Source: Eubacterium sp. (GTDB lineage Bacteria; Bacillota; Clostridia; Lachnospirales; Lachnospiraceae). From it: a DNA stretch of 64,000 nucleotides. The first letter of the stretch is position 1. Every line of letters starts with the position of its first letter. The stretch is taken from the NCBI GenBank assembly GCA_017433295.1, contig JAFRHL010000009.1, positions 1 through 64,000 of the forward strand, read 5' to 3'. Made by a program: the position numbers and the translations under genes. Positions 1 through 8,025 of the stretch are shown here, one piece after another. The notes beneath the pieces are model-generated. The model worked only from the letters and a program-made list of their open reading frames with translations, was not told where the DNA came from and made no database searches.

Positions 1-32
1 ATCCTGAGCCAGGATCAAACTCTCAAATTAAA
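1..32 (-). rRNA. rrs: 16S ribosomal RNA, 5' end only
   Basis: The first bases are the reverse complement of the universal 16S 5' region (AGAGTTTGATCCTGGCTCAG). The gene runs off the left edge of the window on the minus strand, so only its first ~30 bases are present. The mature 5' end is placed only approximately. Confidence 0.95.
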
Positions 33-268
33 TGTGTTTGATGTCCGGTCGGAAACGCTGGTTGTTAACCATTCCTTTTAAGACGTTATCAACCTGTGTT
101 CTTCCCTTTTTACTGTTGTTTAGGTTAAACTTTTCAGTTCGTTCCATGGATCCGCCATGCCGACATCACTCGCTGACGTACCCGAATGAAAGTAAATTGA
201 ACGTTCAAGGTTGTTTTGTTATTCAGTTATCAAGCTTCATAAGCTGCCGTATCAGCGACAGCTTGTAT

Positions 269-298
269 ATACTATCACAACAGGCACTTACCTGTCAA
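269..298 (-). promoter_or_regulatory. rRNA operon promoter (P rrn)
   Basis: On the minus strand a consensus -35 TTGACA (293-298) is followed after 18 bp by TAGTAT (269-274). Transcription would start near 262 and make a ~230-base leader before the 16S 5' end. The region 33-344 holds this promoter and leader, including a 12-bp palindrome TTGAACGTTCAA near 197-208. The short open frames over it have no ribosome binding site and are not credible genes. Confidence 0.7.
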
Positions 299-344
299 GA
301 ACTTTTTTGATTATTTTTCGACAGCTGATCATTCGGCAGCCAGA

Positions 345-722
345 TCAGGAATTTGCTTTGGCATTTACTATCTGTGCCCCAAAGGGTGCCAATGACAGCC
401 TGGCAAATTTAAAAAACTGTAAGCCAAAAGGTATTCCGACGATGGTGATACACCATAGACAGCCAAAGAAAGCATTACCCAGGGCCATCCACCAGCCGTT
501 TAGCAAAAACCAGATCACATTTACGATAAAGGAAACTGCACCGCCTCCATACTCCACTTCTTTACCAAATGGCCAAAACGACAACCCGGCAAATTTGAAA
601 CACTACAGCCCATATGGAACCCCGATAATCGTAATACACCACAAGAGTCCGGAAAGTGCCCAGGCTATCCCACTGATCAAACCTCCAAATATAAACCAGC
701 ATATATTACCCAAAAAGCGCAT
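345..722 (-). pseudogene. yccF: YccF-family inner membrane protein, interrupted by an amber codon
   Basis: Read through, this frame gives a 125-residue protein with the two-repeat layout of YccF (DUF307). Each half has a hydrophobic segment followed by WCITI(I/V)G(V/I)P(Y/F)GL and then FKFA. Codon 40 (603-605) is TAG just after the first VPYGL, where the second half has CAG (VGIPFGLQFFKF), so one C-to-T change explains the stop. The part after the stop, 345-584, stays open with an in-frame methionine. The RBS before the ATG at 722 is weak. The gene lies behind the rRNA promoter with no neighbour clue to function. It could be a real pseudogene or a sequencing or assembly error. TAG ends other genes here, for example cotJC, so it is a normal stop. 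Confidence 0.8.
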
Positions 723-831
723 AATCTTACTTCTTATTCACAGTTTTTATAATTTGTAAATAACTCCCATGCCAGATTTTCTGACGCCACAAAGATGTAT
801 AAACCCCGGTATTTCAGATACACACATCCGC

Positions 832-2037
832 TTAATCAGGCATACAGAAGACATACTTTCTCAGCCGTTCAAAGGCCTCTTCCACCAGGGCCTTCGGAAG
901 GGCCAGATTCATTCTGATATGACATTTTCCGTGGAAGGGACGTCCATCCTGCCAGAGTACGCCCACTGCTATGCCGGCCTTCAGCAGGTCGTCAAGAGAC
1001 ATCTTATGCTCCTGACACCATCTGCTGCAGTCAAGGAACAGAAGATAAGTTCCTTCCGGCCTGGTTACAGTCACTCCCGGAAAATGCCTGCCGATAAAGG
1101 ACAGGGCATAATCCACGTTGTCCGATAAGACCTGGCAAAGCTCATCCACCCATTCTGCTCCCGGCTCCGAATAGGCGCCGATGAGGGCATGCATGGACAG
1201 GACGTTCATGGAATTATAGTGGGCTAAGGAGGACTCTTTTCTGATGCGGTCTCTGATCTGGGGGTTATAGATAACATGATAGCTGCCCACCAGGCCAGCC
1301 AGATTAAAGGTCTTGGACGGGGCATAGAGGGCCACTGTACGCATTCTGGCATCCTGGGAGACCATCTGGGCTGGAATATGTCTGTTGTTGCCTACTATGA
1401 TATCCGCCCAGATCTCATCTGCCACCACCTGAACATCGTATCTGGAAAAGAGATCCATGGCCTGTTCAAGCTCTTCTCTCCTCCAGACCCGGCCGCTGGG
1501 ATTGTGGGGTGAGCAGAGCAGGGCGGCATGGATATGGTGCTTCTTTATCTTTTCCTCCATGTCCTGATAATCCATCCTCCGGGTTCCCCCGTCGTCCTGG
1601 ATCAAAGGACTGCTGATTATGTGATATCCTGCATTTTCCAGGCTATGGGTAAAGCCAATGTAGGTTGGGGAATGGACCAGAACCTTATCTCCTCTGGAAC
1701 AAAAGACCCCCAGGGCAGACATGACCCCTCCCAGAACACCGTTTTCGTAACCGATACATGCCGGGCTGAGGCCTGTTGTCCCATAACGGCGCTCATGCCA
1801 TCGGATGACAGCCTGATAATATTCCTTTTGCGGCACAAAATAGCCAAAGAAGGGATGACTGATCCGGTCAGCCAGGGCCTTCTGTACTGAAGGTGCCGTC
1901 GGAAAGCTCATATCCGCCACCCACATGGGGATCCGGGAAAAGCCTTCCTTTACTATTGAATTCTTTACCGGGAGCATATCCACCGCAATGGCATCCCGGC
2001 CCGACCTTTCGGTGATTGATGTAAAATCATATTTCAT
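832..2037 (-). CDS. patB: PatB/MalY-type PLP-dependent C-S lyase (aminotransferase class I/II)
   Basis: A 401-residue fold-type I PLP enzyme of the MalY/PatB branch, whose members cleave cystathionine or cysteine to pyruvate, ammonia and a thiol. SPHNPSGR near residues 176-183, the VVADEIW aspartate near 207 and the PLP lysine near 242 in YAPSKTFNLAG are all present, and the length fits the family. The ATG at 2037 is preferred over an upstream TTG because MKYDF is the usual family N-terminus. It starts 1 base after the metF stop, so the two are translationally coupled, which suggests a methionine/sulfur role. Cystathionine beta-lyase activity is inferred; relatives can have other C-S substrates or aminotransferase activity. 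Confidence 0.85.
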   Translation of the reverse strand: MKYDFTSITERSGRDAIAVDMLPVKNSIVKEGFSRIPMWVADMSFPTAPSVQKALADRISHPFFGYFVPQKEYYQAVIRWHERRYGTTGLSPACIGYENGVLGGVMSALGVFCSRGDKVLVHSPTYIGFTHSLENAGYHIISSPLIQDDGGTRRMDYQDMEEKIKKHHIHAALLCSPHNPSGRVWRREELEQAMDLFSRYDVQVVADEIWADIIVGNNRHIPAQMVSQDARMRTVALYAPSKTFNLAGLVGSYHVIYNPQIRDRIRKESSLAHYNSMNVLSMHALIGAYSEPGAEWVDELCQVLSDNVDYALSFIGRHFPGVTVTRPEGTYLLFLDCSRWCQEHKMSLDDLLKAGIAVGVLWQDGRPFHGKCHIRMNLALPKALVEEAFERLRKYVFCMPD

Positions 2038-2038
2038 A

Positions 2039-2905
2039 TTATGCAATTATATCCGACAGATTCCGGACGATGGCCGCTGCCACCTCCGGCTTATTCATGG
2101 AGTAGACGTGAATATTCCTGATATCGTTGGCGATCAGATCGATGATCTGGTCTGTGGCATAGGCTATGCCTGCCTGCATCATGGCAGCGGGATTGTCTCC
2201 GAAATAGTCGGCAATGGCCCTGAAGCGGGCCGGCAGCTCTGCGCCGGACATCTCGCAGCTCCTCTTGATCTGGCGTCCGTTGGTCATGGGCATGATTCCC
2301 GGTATGACTGGTACCGTGATCCCCTGCTCCCTGATCCGGTAGAGGAAATTATAGAAATAGTTGTTATCAAAGAACATCTGGGTGGTCAGGAAATCCACGC
2401 CCTGATCCACCTTCTCCTTCAGATGCCTGATATCTTCTTTTTTATGGGCTGCCTCCGGATGTCCCTCGGGATAGCAGGCTGCTCCGATGCAGAAATCTCC
2501 CTGGCTGCGGATATCTTCGATCAGCTCGGAGGCATGCCGGTACTGGTTGGGGAGCGGAAAATCCACGTCCTTGGGAATATCTCCCCTTAAGGCAAGAATG
2601 TTTTCAATCCCGTTCTCCTTAAGCTGCTTTACCACATCTGCTACCATTTCTTTCGTAGAAGAATAACAGGTCAGATGGGCAAGGGCCGGCACTCCCAGAT
2701 CATGCTGGATATGGGAAGCTATTTTTACTGTATTTTTGCTGGTGCCGCCGCCGGCGCCATAGGTCACACTCATATAGGATGGGGATAGCTTTGCCATCTC
2801 ATCTGTAGCGCGGAGAACTGATTCAAAACCTGTATCCGTTTTCGGAGGAAACACCTCAAAAGAGATGTGGATTCCTTCACTGTTTAATCGATCAATAATC
2901 CTCAT
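2039..2905 (-). CDS. metF: methylenetetrahydrofolate reductase
   Basis: A 288-residue FAD-dependent TIM-barrel enzyme that reduces 5,10-methylene-THF to 5-methyl-THF, the methyl donor for methionine synthesis. The family hallmarks are visible: SFEVFPPK near residue 16, VTYGAGGG near 50, ALRGD near 105 and QMFFDN near 190. It is full length. The RBS AAAGGACACTGTC precedes ATG 2905. It follows rpiB by 20 bases and is coupled to the downstream patB-like lyase, making a small methyl/sulfur pair at the end of the relA-led gene run. Confidence 0.95.
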   Translation of the reverse strand: MRIIDRLNSEGIHISFEVFPPKTDTGFESVLRATDEMAKLSPSYMSVTYGAGGGTSKNTVKIASHIQHDLGVPALAHLTCYSSTKEMVADVVKQLKENGIENILALRGDIPKDVDFPLPNQYRHASELIEDIRSQGDFCIGAACYPEGHPEAAHKKEDIRHLKEKVDQGVDFLTTQMFFDNNYFYNFLYRIREQGITVPVIPGIMPMTNGRQIKRSCEMSGAELPARFRAIADYFGDNPAAMMQAGIAYATDQIIDLIANDIRNIHVYSMNKPEVAAAIVRNLSDIIA

Positions 2906-2925
2906 GACAGTGTCCTTTCTAATAT

Positions 2926-3375
2926 TCAGAACTCCTCGCCATTTTCAATGGCAGTAAGCATATTGATCCGCCTCTGATATTTCCCGCCCAGGAATTCCGC
3001 ATCCAGCCATTCATTTACCACGGCCTTTGCTGTCTCAATCCCGATGATACGGGCACCGAAGGCAATGATGTTGGCATTGTTGTGCTGCTTGGTAAGCTTT
3101 GCGGAAAGGGGATCATTGCAATGGGCACAGCGGATTCCTTTTACCTTATTGGCTGCAAGAGATATGCCAATACCTGTCCCACAGATAAGAACACCGCATT
3201 CTGCCTCACCGGATGCCACTGATTCGGCAACCAGCCTGCCGTAGACAGGAAAGTCGCAGCTTTCTGAACTGTGGTGGCCAAGGTCGATGACTTCATGGCC
3301 TTTTTCCACTAACATTTTTTTGATCTCCAGCTTCATGTCATAGCCTGCGTGGTCATTACCGATTGCAATTTTCAT
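2926..3375 (-). CDS. rpiB: ribose 5-phosphate isomerase B
   Basis: A 149-residue RpiB/LacAB-family isomerase interconverting ribulose 5-phosphate and ribose 5-phosphate in the pentose phosphate pathway. The N-terminal IAIGNDHAGYDMK, the active-site CGTGIG loop near residues 66-71 and the phosphate-binding HNNANIIAFGAR segment are all visible. AAAGGAGGATCTT precedes ATG 3375. It lies 12 bases after aspS, so it is very likely cotranscribed. LacA/LacB sugar-phosphate isomerases share the fold, but the sequence and context favour RpiB. Confidence 0.93.
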   Translation of the reverse strand: MKIAIGNDHAGYDMKLEIKKMLVEKGHEVIDLGHHSSESCDFPVYGRLVAESVASGEAECGVLICGTGIGISLAANKVKGIRCAHCNDPLSAKLTKQHNNANIIAFGARIIGIETAKAVVNEWLDAEFLGGKYQRRINMLTAIENGEEF

Positions 3376-3387
3376 AAGATCCTCCTT

Positions 3388-5169
3388 TCAATCAACAACC
3401 TTTATAAAGAGTTCATCCAACTGTTTCTGATCTACCAGGTCCGGCGCATTGGTCATAAGACAGGAGGCGTCCTTGATCTTGGGGAAAGCAATGACATCCC
3501 TGATGGAATCCTCCTTGGCCATAAGCATTACCAGCCGGTCAAGACCGTAGGCCAGACCTGCATGTGGGGGTACACCGTACTTGAAAGCATCCAGCAGGAA
3601 ACCGAAACGCTCATACGCTTCCTCTTTTGTAAAGCCAAGACACTCAAACATTTTCTCCTGGATGTCATCCTGATGGATACGGACGCTGCCGCCCCCAAGC
3701 TCTGTTCCGTTTAACACGATATCATAGGCCTTGGCCCGAACCCTGCCCGGCTCTTCGTCTATAAAGGGAAGGTCTTCCTCCATGGGCATGGTAAAGGGGT
3801 GGTGCATGGCGGTATATCTGCCCTGCTCTTCCGACCATTCAAGAAGGGGGAACTCAGTGATCCATACAAACCGATATTCCTCTTTATTGATCATGTCCAG
3901 CTGGTCAGCAAATTTCAGGCGCAGAGCACCGAGGACATCACAGACTACCTTATACTTATCTGCTGCAAATACCACCAGGTCTCCCTTACCGGCTCCCACT
4001 GCCTGTGTCAGACCGGTCAAAAACTCCTCGGATACAAATTTGGCAAAGGGGCATTTCATGGAACCATCGGACTTCAACTGGATATAGGCCAAGCCTTTGG
4101 CGCCGTAGTCCTTTGCGGATTTCTCGATATTTTTCATTTTCTTTGAGGAAACGTCCCCAAGACCTTTTGCACACAGGGCGCGGACAGTGCCACCCTGTTC
4201 AAGAGCTCCTGTAAAGACTCCGAATCCGCAGTCCTTTACCAGGTCAGATACGTCCTGGATTTCCATGCCGAAACGAAGGTCCGGCTTGTCGGAACCGAAA
4301 CGGTCCATGGCTTCTTTCCAGGTCATGCGCTGTATGGGAAGGCTGATTTCTTCTCCCAGGCACTCTTTAAAGAGGCAGGCCAGAAGTCTTTCGTTGACAT
4401 CGATGACATCATCCACGTCCACAAAGGAAAGCTCCATGTCGATCTGGGTAAATTCCGGCTGACGGTCCGCCCGGAGGTCTTCATCCCGGAAGCACTTTGC
4501 CAGCTGGAAGTAGCGGTCGTAGCCTGATACCATAAGAAGCTGCTTAAAGAGCTGGGGCGACTGGGGCAGGGCATAGAAGCTGCCCGGATGGACACGGCTG
4601 GGTACCAGGTAATCTCTGGCTCCCTCCGGAGTGCTTTTTGTAAGCATGGGGGTTTCGATTTCCAGAAATCCCTCTCCGGCCAGGAACTGCCTTGTGAGCA
4701 TGGCCACCTTGCTCCTTAATATAAGATTTCTCTGGATATTCGGCCTGCGAAGGTCCAGGTAACGGTATTTCAGACGAAGATCGTCCTTAACGGTAATATC
4801 GGCGTCAATGGGGAAGGGGGGTGTCAGGGATTCGGAAAGAATCCGGAGGGACAGGACTTTGACCTCCAGCTCACCTGTCTTTAATGACTCATTAAAGGCT
4901 CCGCTTCTCTGTTCAAGGGTACCGGTCACCGCGATGACAAACTCGGAACGCAGGCTGCCTGCCTTCTCAAAGCCTTCTTTGCCGATGGTCTCCTCTTCGA
5001 AATACAACTGCATCAGCCCGCTTCTGTCCCTTAAATCAACAAAGATCAGACTTCCAAGATTCCTTCTTTTCTGCACCCAGCCCATCAATGTCACTGTGCT
5101 GCCTATCATATCGGCGGTAAGCTCTGTACACCGATGGGTCCTTTTCAGGCCTTTCATTGACTCAGCCAT
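3388..5169 (-). CDS. aspS: aspartyl-tRNA synthetase
   Basis: A 593-residue class IIb aminoacyl-tRNA synthetase charging tRNA-Asp. The N-terminal OB-fold anticodon domain (GWVQKRRNLGSLIFVDLRDRSG) is followed by the catalytic core with FLEIETPMLTKSTPEGARDYLVPSR, the bacterial GAD insert and the C-terminal motif 3 GLAYGLDRLVML. The start was set at 5169 because AGGAGGAGATTAACT lies directly before this ATG; an upstream in-frame extension lacks a good RBS. It sits between the HD-GYP gene (44 bases upstream) and rpiB. Whether it is discriminating or charges Asn too cannot be told here. Confidence 0.96.
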   Translation of the reverse strand: MAESMKGLKRTHRCTELTADMIGSTVTLMGWVQKRRNLGSLIFVDLRDRSGLMQLYFEEETIGKEGFEKAGSLRSEFVIAVTGTLEQRSGAFNESLKTGELEVKVLSLRILSESLTPPFPIDADITVKDDLRLKYRYLDLRRPNIQRNLILRSKVAMLTRQFLAGEGFLEIETPMLTKSTPEGARDYLVPSRVHPGSFYALPQSPQLFKQLLMVSGYDRYFQLAKCFRDEDLRADRQPEFTQIDMELSFVDVDDVIDVNERLLACLFKECLGEEISLPIQRMTWKEAMDRFGSDKPDLRFGMEIQDVSDLVKDCGFGVFTGALEQGGTVRALCAKGLGDVSSKKMKNIEKSAKDYGAKGLAYIQLKSDGSMKCPFAKFVSEEFLTGLTQAVGAGKGDLVVFAADKYKVVCDVLGALRLKFADQLDMINKEEYRFVWITEFPLLEWSEEQGRYTAMHHPFTMPMEEDLPFIDEEPGRVRAKAYDIVLNGTELGGGSVRIHQDDIQEKMFECLGFTKEEAYERFGFLLDAFKYGVPPHAGLAYGLDRLVMLMAKEDSIRDVIAFPKIKDASCLMTNAPDLVDQKQLDELFIKVVD

Positions 5170-5213
5170 AGTTAATCTCCTCCTGAATAGTAATTCGTTC
5201 ATACACTGCAATG

Positions 5214-5807
5214 TTACTTTACTCCCAGCCTGGACAGCATATTGTTCATATCCTCGGACTGGGTCACCTGCTGGAAGGCCAGAAACACTTCCATGTCAAA
5301 ATTCTTTATTTCATCGATCATAATGTCAATGGCGGTTTCAATGTCAAATGCGCTCCGGTAGGGACGGTTGGCGATCAGCGCGCCGAACACGTCACAAACC
5401 CGGAGGATCCTGGCATTTAAGGGGATATCATCTATTTTCAGGTTGTTGGGATATCCGCTGCCGTCTGCATTCTCATGATGATAGAGGACTGCCAGGAGAA
5501 CCTCTTCATCATAACCGTGCTCCTTTAAAATGGCATAGCCCAGGGTAGGATGCAGACGCATATATCTTAATTCATCAATATCCAGGGTCGCCGCCTTCTC
5601 CTTATAAACATAGGAACGAAGACGAAGCTTGCCGATATCATGGACCATGCCCGCCACGGCCAGGGTATGAAGCTGGTCCTCCGGGAGGTTGAGTACTTTT
5701 CCGACAAAATATGCCAGATTGCTGACAACCATACCATGAAGCAGGGCTTCGCCAAGGGTTTCCTGTAAAGATGTTTCGACATCATTGGCTCCATAATCTA
5801 ACGCCAT
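5214..5807 (-). CDS. stand-alone HD-GYP phosphohydrolase domain protein
   Basis: A 197-residue protein that is almost entirely an HD-GYP domain. Metal-binding HD is at 56-57 (GMVHDIGK), a further His is in RLHPTLGY (86), and HHENADGSGYP spans 110-120, containing the GYP signature. The family hydrolyses cyclic di-GMP or related cyclic nucleotides, with some members acting on other substrates. There is no receiver or sensory domain, so it has no obvious input. It lies between hemZ and aspS in the relA-led run, so it may respond to growth state. A diguanylate cyclase occurs at 41.1-42.9 kb, so c-di-GMP signalling is plausible in this organism. Confidence 0.85.
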   Translation of the reverse strand: MALDYGANDVETSLQETLGEALLHGMVVSNLAYFVGKVLNLPEDQLHTLAVAGMVHDIGKLRLRSYVYKEKAATLDIDELRYMRLHPTLGYAILKEHGYDEEVLLAVLYHHENADGSGYPNNLKIDDIPLNARILRVCDVFGALIANRPYRSAFDIETAIDIMIDEIKNFDMEVFLAFQQVTQSEDMNNMLSRLGVK

Positions 5808-5846
5808 TATATTCTCCTTGTAATCTCTACTTGTAATCCTCTAACC

Positions 5847-7337
5847 TTATACCATCTCCATATATCTCTTTTTCCTGTCTATCATCTCATCGATCCTCTG
5901 AATATAATGATCGATGTTTTTCACATTTTCTGTCCTCTCGATCCGGTTTTCTTCGGGATAGACATACTTGGTGGATGCTCCGGCACCGCAGGAGATAATA
6001 TCCTGTTTTTCTTCCATGATCAGAATATTATACAGACATTCCTTGCCGGGAAGGCTGTAACCGATATTCTCCAGATTGCCCGGAATATTCTTCTGGCGGT
6101 ACATATAATAGGGCTCCATTCCCATCCTGCTGCAGACCTCATCTGCCAGGCGGAGCATATCATTGCTGGTTCCCTTTACCATGCTCTGGTAGCGTTCCAT
6201 CTCAATATTCAGATGGGCTGCCCTCTTGATCGCCAGGGAATGAACCGTCAGGCTCTCGGGGCCAAGCCCGGAAAGCTGAGACAGGGTTTCTCTGACATGA
6301 TCGATATCTTCCCCAGGCAGTCCCGTGATCATGTCCATATTGATGTTGTCAAATCCGGTCTCTCTGGCCAGGGCAAAGGCCTGTCTGACCTGGTCCACCG
6401 TATGATCTCTGCCGATAAGGTCCAGGGTCGTCTGATGCATGGTCTGGGGATTGATACTGATCCTCCCCACCCCTGCCTCATGTAATATCTTCAGCTTTTC
6501 ACTGTTTACACTGTCCGGACGCCCTGCCTCCACCGTAAACTCCTTTAAGGATGACACCGGAAAATTCTGGTGAATTATGTCCATGAGCCTGGTCAGGCCA
6601 TGCTCAGAAAGGGCTGTGGGTGTTCCCCCGCCCACATAGATGGTGGTCAGGGCCTTCTCCCTGTAAACACCGGCTGTAAAACGGAGTTCCTTCTCAAGTG
6701 CATCCAGATAAGGATCCATGCGGTCCCCGAACCGGGACAGGGGAAAAGAGGCAAAGGAACAGTAGAGACAGGTGGTCGGACAGAAGGGGATCCCGATATA
6801 AAGACTGTATTCCCTTTCAAAGGGGTGGGATTCCAGGATCTCTTTTTCCTTCAGGGCCACCCGGCAGCATAATGCGGCCTTCTGCCGGTCCGCCAGGTAA
6901 GTTTCACTGAACCTCTCTATGATCCCCCGGGGCTCCATCCCTTCTTCCAGCCATTTCATCACGATCTTGGTAGGCCGGATGCCGGTAAGCATACCCCAGG
7001 GAAGCTTTCTTCCTGTAAAATCAGAAAAAATGTGATATAAAAACCTGCTCACTGCATTACGGCAGTGAGCATGGTCCCGGTAATCACACTCTATTGACTT
7101 GCGGGACTTCTTTCCGGTTAAGTCGGTAAGCTGTCCTTCTATCCGTTGATCCCCAAAATCCAGTTTCAAAAAAAGGGGCCTGTCATCGGGGCCGGCTTTC
7201 CCCGGGCCTGCCGCAGCCAGCTGCCGGTCCGGGATATCTTCTGATACTTCAATGATTTTCTCGCGTTCAAAAAAGGCAAGGGCAATGGCTCTGACGTCAT
7301 AGTCATATTCCCTGCTGTTCTGGTATAAATATATCAT
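5847..7337 (-). CDS. hemZ: HemZ-type oxygen-independent coproporphyrinogen III oxidase (radical SAM)
   Basis: A 496-residue radical SAM protein of the HemN/HemZ family. The 4Fe-4S cysteines are C186, C190 and C193 in FCPTTCLYC, preceded by YIGIPF, and IYVGGGTPTAL and the ITGLPGED motif follow. A ~175-residue N-terminal extension is typical of HemZ and absent from HemW. The known reaction is decarboxylation of coproporphyrinogen III in anaerobic heme synthesis, though some relatives are heme chaperones or have other roles. It starts 6 bases after the MBL-hydrolase gene and is followed by the HD-GYP gene, as in many clostridial relA regions. No other heme gene is in the window. Confidence 0.88.
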   Translation of the reverse strand: MIYLYQNSREYDYDVRAIALAFFEREKIIEVSEDIPDRQLAAAGPGKAGPDDRPLFLKLDFGDQRIEGQLTDLTGKKSRKSIECDYRDHAHCRNAVSRFLYHIFSDFTGRKLPWGMLTGIRPTKIVMKWLEEGMEPRGIIERFSETYLADRQKAALCCRVALKEKEILESHPFEREYSLYIGIPFCPTTCLYCSFASFPLSRFGDRMDPYLDALEKELRFTAGVYREKALTTIYVGGGTPTALSEHGLTRLMDIIHQNFPVSSLKEFTVEAGRPDSVNSEKLKILHEAGVGRISINPQTMHQTTLDLIGRDHTVDQVRQAFALARETGFDNINMDMITGLPGEDIDHVRETLSQLSGLGPESLTVHSLAIKRAAHLNIEMERYQSMVKGTSNDMLRLADEVCSRMGMEPYYMYRQKNIPGNLENIGYSLPGKECLYNILIMEEKQDIISCGAGASTKYVYPEENRIERTENVKNIDHYIQRIDEMIDRKKRYMEMV

Positions 7338-7343
7338 TTTCTT

Positions 7344-7991
7344 CTACTTATATACATAGGGATTGGTCTTTCGTTCCTGCCCGATGGTGGATGAGGGACC
7401 ATGTCCCGGAAATACAACTGTCTCATCCGGAAATCCCATTACGACCTCATTCACAGACTTCATAATAGCGGCTGAATCACCGGTGGGAAGGTCTGTTCTC
7501 CCGATGCTGCCGGCAAAGAGGGTATCCCCGGTAAAAAGCCAGCCTTCTTTCTTAAAATAATAACAGCAGCTGCCGAGGGTATGTCCCGGCGTATAGAAGC
7601 ACTGGGCCTTGTGGGCAGAGGTGACCTCGAAGATCTGGCGGTCATTGATCATCATATTGGCATGGGTGGTATAACCCTCTCCGAACTGGTCACTCATATT
7701 ATACTGTTTTACCATGAGCACTTCCTGCTCCGGCTTAGCTGCGTAGACCCGCAGCTTCCAGGGGTCATATTTCTCCCTGAGTCCCTCAAGGGCATTGATA
7801 TGGTCATAATGGCCATGGGTCAGGAGAACACAATCCAGAGTAAGCTCGTTCTCCTCAAGGAAACCGATCAGGCCCTCGGCATGATCTGCCGGGTCAATGA
7901 TAACAGCCTCTTTGATTTCCTCGTCCACCAGTATATAGGTGTTCGTCACAACCGGTCCCAGCTGTGCGCAGTAAACCTTTAATTCTCCCAT
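7344..7991 (-). CDS. metallo-beta-lactamase fold hydrolase (glyoxalase II-like)
   Basis: A 215-residue MBL-fold protein with the metal ligand motif THGHYDH (His59, His61, Asp63, His64), a further His in TPGHTLGS, Asp in FTGDTLF and a final His in FPGHGPSS. It resembles the glyoxalase II / YcbL type that hydrolyses thioesters such as S-lactoylglutathione. The substrate is unknown, as many Firmicutes lack glutathione. The start at 7991 was chosen because GGAGGAG lies 8 bases before this ATG, while the upstream GTG overlaps the RBS. It is between relA (34 bases upstream) and hemZ (6 bases downstream). Confidence 0.88.
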   Translation of the reverse strand: MGELKVYCAQLGPVVTNTYILVDEEIKEAVIIDPADHAEGLIGFLEENELTLDCVLLTHGHYDHINALEGLREKYDPWKLRVYAAKPEQEVLMVKQYNMSDQFGEGYTTHANMMINDRQIFEVTSAHKAQCFYTPGHTLGSCCYYFKKEGWLFTGDTLFAGSIGRTDLPTGDSAAIMKSVNEVVMGFPDETVVFPGHGPSSTIGQERKTNPYVYK

Positions 7992-8025
7992 AATGATCAC
8001 TCCTCCAAATCCGGGTAACTGTCTC

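Noticed and set aside
603..605. Amber codon in yccF as pyrrolysine
   Set aside because: TAG ends other genes here such as cotJC, no pyl genes are seen, and the family has no pyrrolysine.
32..759. Plus-strand frames over the rRNA leader and yccF
   Set aside because: They overlap rRNA leader or the recognisable minus-strand yccF and show no start signals.
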